Shown piece by piece: positions 62,482 to 64,000 of a DNA stretch of 64,000 nt. The first letter of the stretch is position 1; each line of letters starts with the position of its first letter. The stretch comes from Flavonifractor porci (GTDB lineage Bacteria > Bacillota > Clostridia > Oscillospirales > Oscillospiraceae). The DNA is taken from the NCBI RefSeq assembly GCF_037572415.1, contig NZ_JBBHLB010000016.1, positions 1-64,000 on the forward strand. Reading direction: 5' to 3'. The notes under the pieces are model-generated. The model searched no databases and had not been told where the DNA came from. It worked only from the letters and a program-made list of their open reading frames with translations. The position numbers and the translations under genes are program-made.

Positions 62482-63609
62482 ATGAAACAAACGCAGACAA
62501 GAACATGGACGGAGATCGACCTGTCCAATCTGGAGCATAATTATCGGGTGCTGCGGGCCATGCTGCCTCAGGGCTGCCGTTTTCTGGGTGTGGTAAAGGC
62601 GGACGCCTACGGCCACGGCGCGGTGCAGGTGGCCCGGCGGCTGGAGACGCTGGGCGCGGAATATCTGGCGGTGGCCTGCCTGGACGAGGCGTTGGAGCTG
62701 CGGCAGGCAGGGATTCATACGCCTATCCTGATTCTGGGCTATACCCCAACCGAGCGGGCGGAAGCCCTGCTGGACCATGAAATTACCCAGACGGTCTACG
62801 ATCTGGAGATGGCTCAGGCTCTGTCTGCGTCCGCCACAGCGGCAGGCAAGACCTTGAAGATCCATGTGAAGGCGGATACGGGAATGTCTCGGCTGGGCTG
62901 GCTGTGCGGCGGAGAGAACCTGAGTGCTGCGGTGGAGACAATGGCCCAGGTGTGCGCTCTGCCCGGTCTGGAGGCAGAGGGGATCTACACCCATTTTGCC
63001 AATGCCGACGGAGACGAGGACTATACCATGCTCCAGTTTACCCGTTTTCTGGATTTGCTGGAGGAACTGAAAGATCGGGGGATCACCTTTGCCATTCGAC
63101 ACTGCGCCGCCAGCGCCGCGGCCCTCAAGTTCCCCTGCACCCATCTGGATATGGTCCGGCCGGGCATTGCCCTGTACGGCCACTATCCAGACCCCTCCTG
63201 CGAGGGGCTGGACGGCCCAGGCCTGCATCCGGTGATGACCCTCAAGACCCGGGTGGCCTCGGTAAAGACTGTGCCCGCCGGCACTCCGGTGAGCTACGGC
63301 TGTACCCATGTGCTGGGCCGGGAGACCAAACTGGCCGCCCTCACCATCGGCTACGCAGACGGGTTGCCCCGGCTGTGCTCCGACAGATTGGAGGTGCGGA
63401 TCGGCGGCCGGCGGGCCCCCATTGTGGGCCGGATCTGCATGGATATGTGCATGGCAGATGTTACCGGATTGAATGTGGCGCCGGGAGACGAGGTGGAGGT
63501 ATTCGGCGAGCACCTGCCCATTGAGGATGTAGCCGCCCTGGCAGGCACCGTCCAGTATGAGTTGCTGTGCGCCGTGTCGCCCCGGGTCCACCGGGCTTAT
63601 TTGGACTGA
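62482..63609 (+). CDS. alr: Alanine racemase
   Basis: 375 residues. The PLP lysine is in VVKADAYGHGAVQ (about residue 39) and the second catalytic Tyr is in SYGCTHVLG (about 271); the GYADGLPR motif follows. It makes D-Ala for peptidoglycan. ATG 62482 has AAGAGG upstream. The gene is followed by the ndoA/mazF-type toxin gene, as alr and ndoA are linked in Bacillus. Confidence 0.96.
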   Translation: MKQTQTRTWTEIDLSNLEHNYRVLRAMLPQGCRFLGVVKADAYGHGAVQVARRLETLGAEYLAVACLDEALELRQAGIHTPILILGYTPTERAEALLDHEITQTVYDLEMAQALSASATAAGKTLKIHVKADTGMSRLGWLCGGENLSAAVETMAQVCALPGLEAEGIYTHFANADGDEDYTMLQFTRFLDLLEELKDRGITFAIRHCAASAAALKFPCTHLDMVRPGIALYGHYPDPSCEGLDGPGLHPVMTLKTRVASVKTVPAGTPVSYGCTHVLGRETKLAALTIGYADGLPRLCSDRLEVRIGGRRAPIVGRICMDMCMADVTGLNVAPGDEVEVFGEHLPIEDVAALAGTVQYELLCAVSPRVHRAYLD

Positions 63610-63809
63610 GGCACCGGCTGTCCGGCAGACGCATACAATGGGCCGGGGGAGAAAGGCCCGGCCAGGCGGCGGCGGACCGGCCTGCCCCGCGAAATTTTGC
63701 AGGACGGGTATAATTCCCGCCGCCCCGTGGGAGAATCATAGTGACCGCGTTACATAGGCCTCCGGTCGTGTGACGCAGGTGACTATTTTCCGGCGGAGTG
63801 TGAGCTTTT

Positions 63810-64000
63810 GTGGACAACAGCGTAAAACGCGGAGATATTTTTTATGCCGATCTGAGCCCTGTGGTGGGCAGCGAGCAGGGAGGTGTGCGGCCTGTGCTTA
63901 TCGTGCAGAACGATACCGGCAACCGGCACAGTCCCACCGTGATCGCGGCGGCCATCACGTCCCAGACCGGCAAGGCCCGTCTGCCCACCCACATCGAGCT
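63810..64000 (+). CDS. MazF/NdoA-type endoribonuclease toxin, cut by window end
   Basis: 63 residues are visible from GTG 63810 (VKRGDIFYADLSPVVGSEQGG, RPVLIVQND, PTVIAAAITSQ), the classic MazF/EndoA N-terminus. It would cleave mRNA. In Bacillus the antitoxin ndoAI lies between alr and ndoA; here the 200 bases in between hold no antitoxin-like frame. GGAG lies upstream but at long spacing. Confidence 0.9.
   Translation, partial: MDNSVKRGDIFYADLSPVVGSEQGGVRPVLIVQNDTGNRHSPTVIAAAITSQTGKARLPTHIE

Overview
The window is a stretch of chromosome from a spore-forming, high-GC Clostridia, most likely a gut Oscillospiraceae (Flavonifractor / Pseudoflavonifractor / Lawsonibacter type). This is inferred from spoIIE and spoVAC, T-box leaders on alaS and pheST, strong AGGAGG ribosome sites, sigma-A promoters with 17-bp spacers, and a codon usage dominated by G/C-ending codons. 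No species call can be made without a search.

Layout. 1-11.9 kb: a cut-off radical SAM gene, a pyruvyl-transferase/FrhB fusion, a rhomboid-like membrane protein, spoIIE, an ECF sigma/anti-sigma pair under a perfect cre-like palindrome, an amino-acid racemase, and a GntR(YtrA)-ABC operon. 11.9-31.4 kb (mostly minus strand): a DUF4250 micro-gene, alaS with a T-box leader and a duplicated 3' tail, membrane proteins, an iron alcohol dehydrogenase with palindromic operators, a second sigma/anti-sigma pair, U32-mltG, a folate/DJ-1 pair, tmk-tagA, an IS3 remnant, DUF308, ybaK-thioesterase, and the potABCD polyamine transporter. 31.6-38.6 kb: rluA, yceD-rpmF, a DUF512 radical SAM gene, and der-plsY-gpsA.

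38.7-48.8 kb is the accessory region. A tRNA-Pro(GGG) gene is followed by a 6.7-kb integrative element (tyrosine integrase, CHC2/TOPRIM primase-like protein, unknown genes, AT-rich non-coding core, small regulators, serine recombinase) flanked by 65-bp copies of the tRNA 3' half. A second cassette of 1.1 kb follows, flanked by a 20-bp copy of the tRNA tail, and it holds a probable toxin/immunity pair. Lower-GC genes (DUF4097 lipoprotein, DUF554) follow. All three minus-strand genes of the 6.7-kb element have a good ribosome site and ATG followed within 3-16 codons by an in-frame TAG, after which the same frame stays open for the whole protein.

48.8-64 kb: an S41 protease with SLH repeats, an ABC exporter with YbjQ and a membrane-anchored MerR regulator, a lone spoVAC, a strongly promoted structured non-coding RNA, pheST with a T-box leader and two tandem copies of its 3' tail, nnrDE, a lipoprotein, a coiled-coil protein, alr, and the start of a MazF/NdoA toxin gene.

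The two most unusual signals are (1) the early in-frame amber codons shared by three genes of the integrative element and (2) a 159-bp hairpin-rich repeat found between duplicated 3' tails of alaS and pheT. The alaS and pheT versions have the same length, shared linkers and different but still paired stem sequences.
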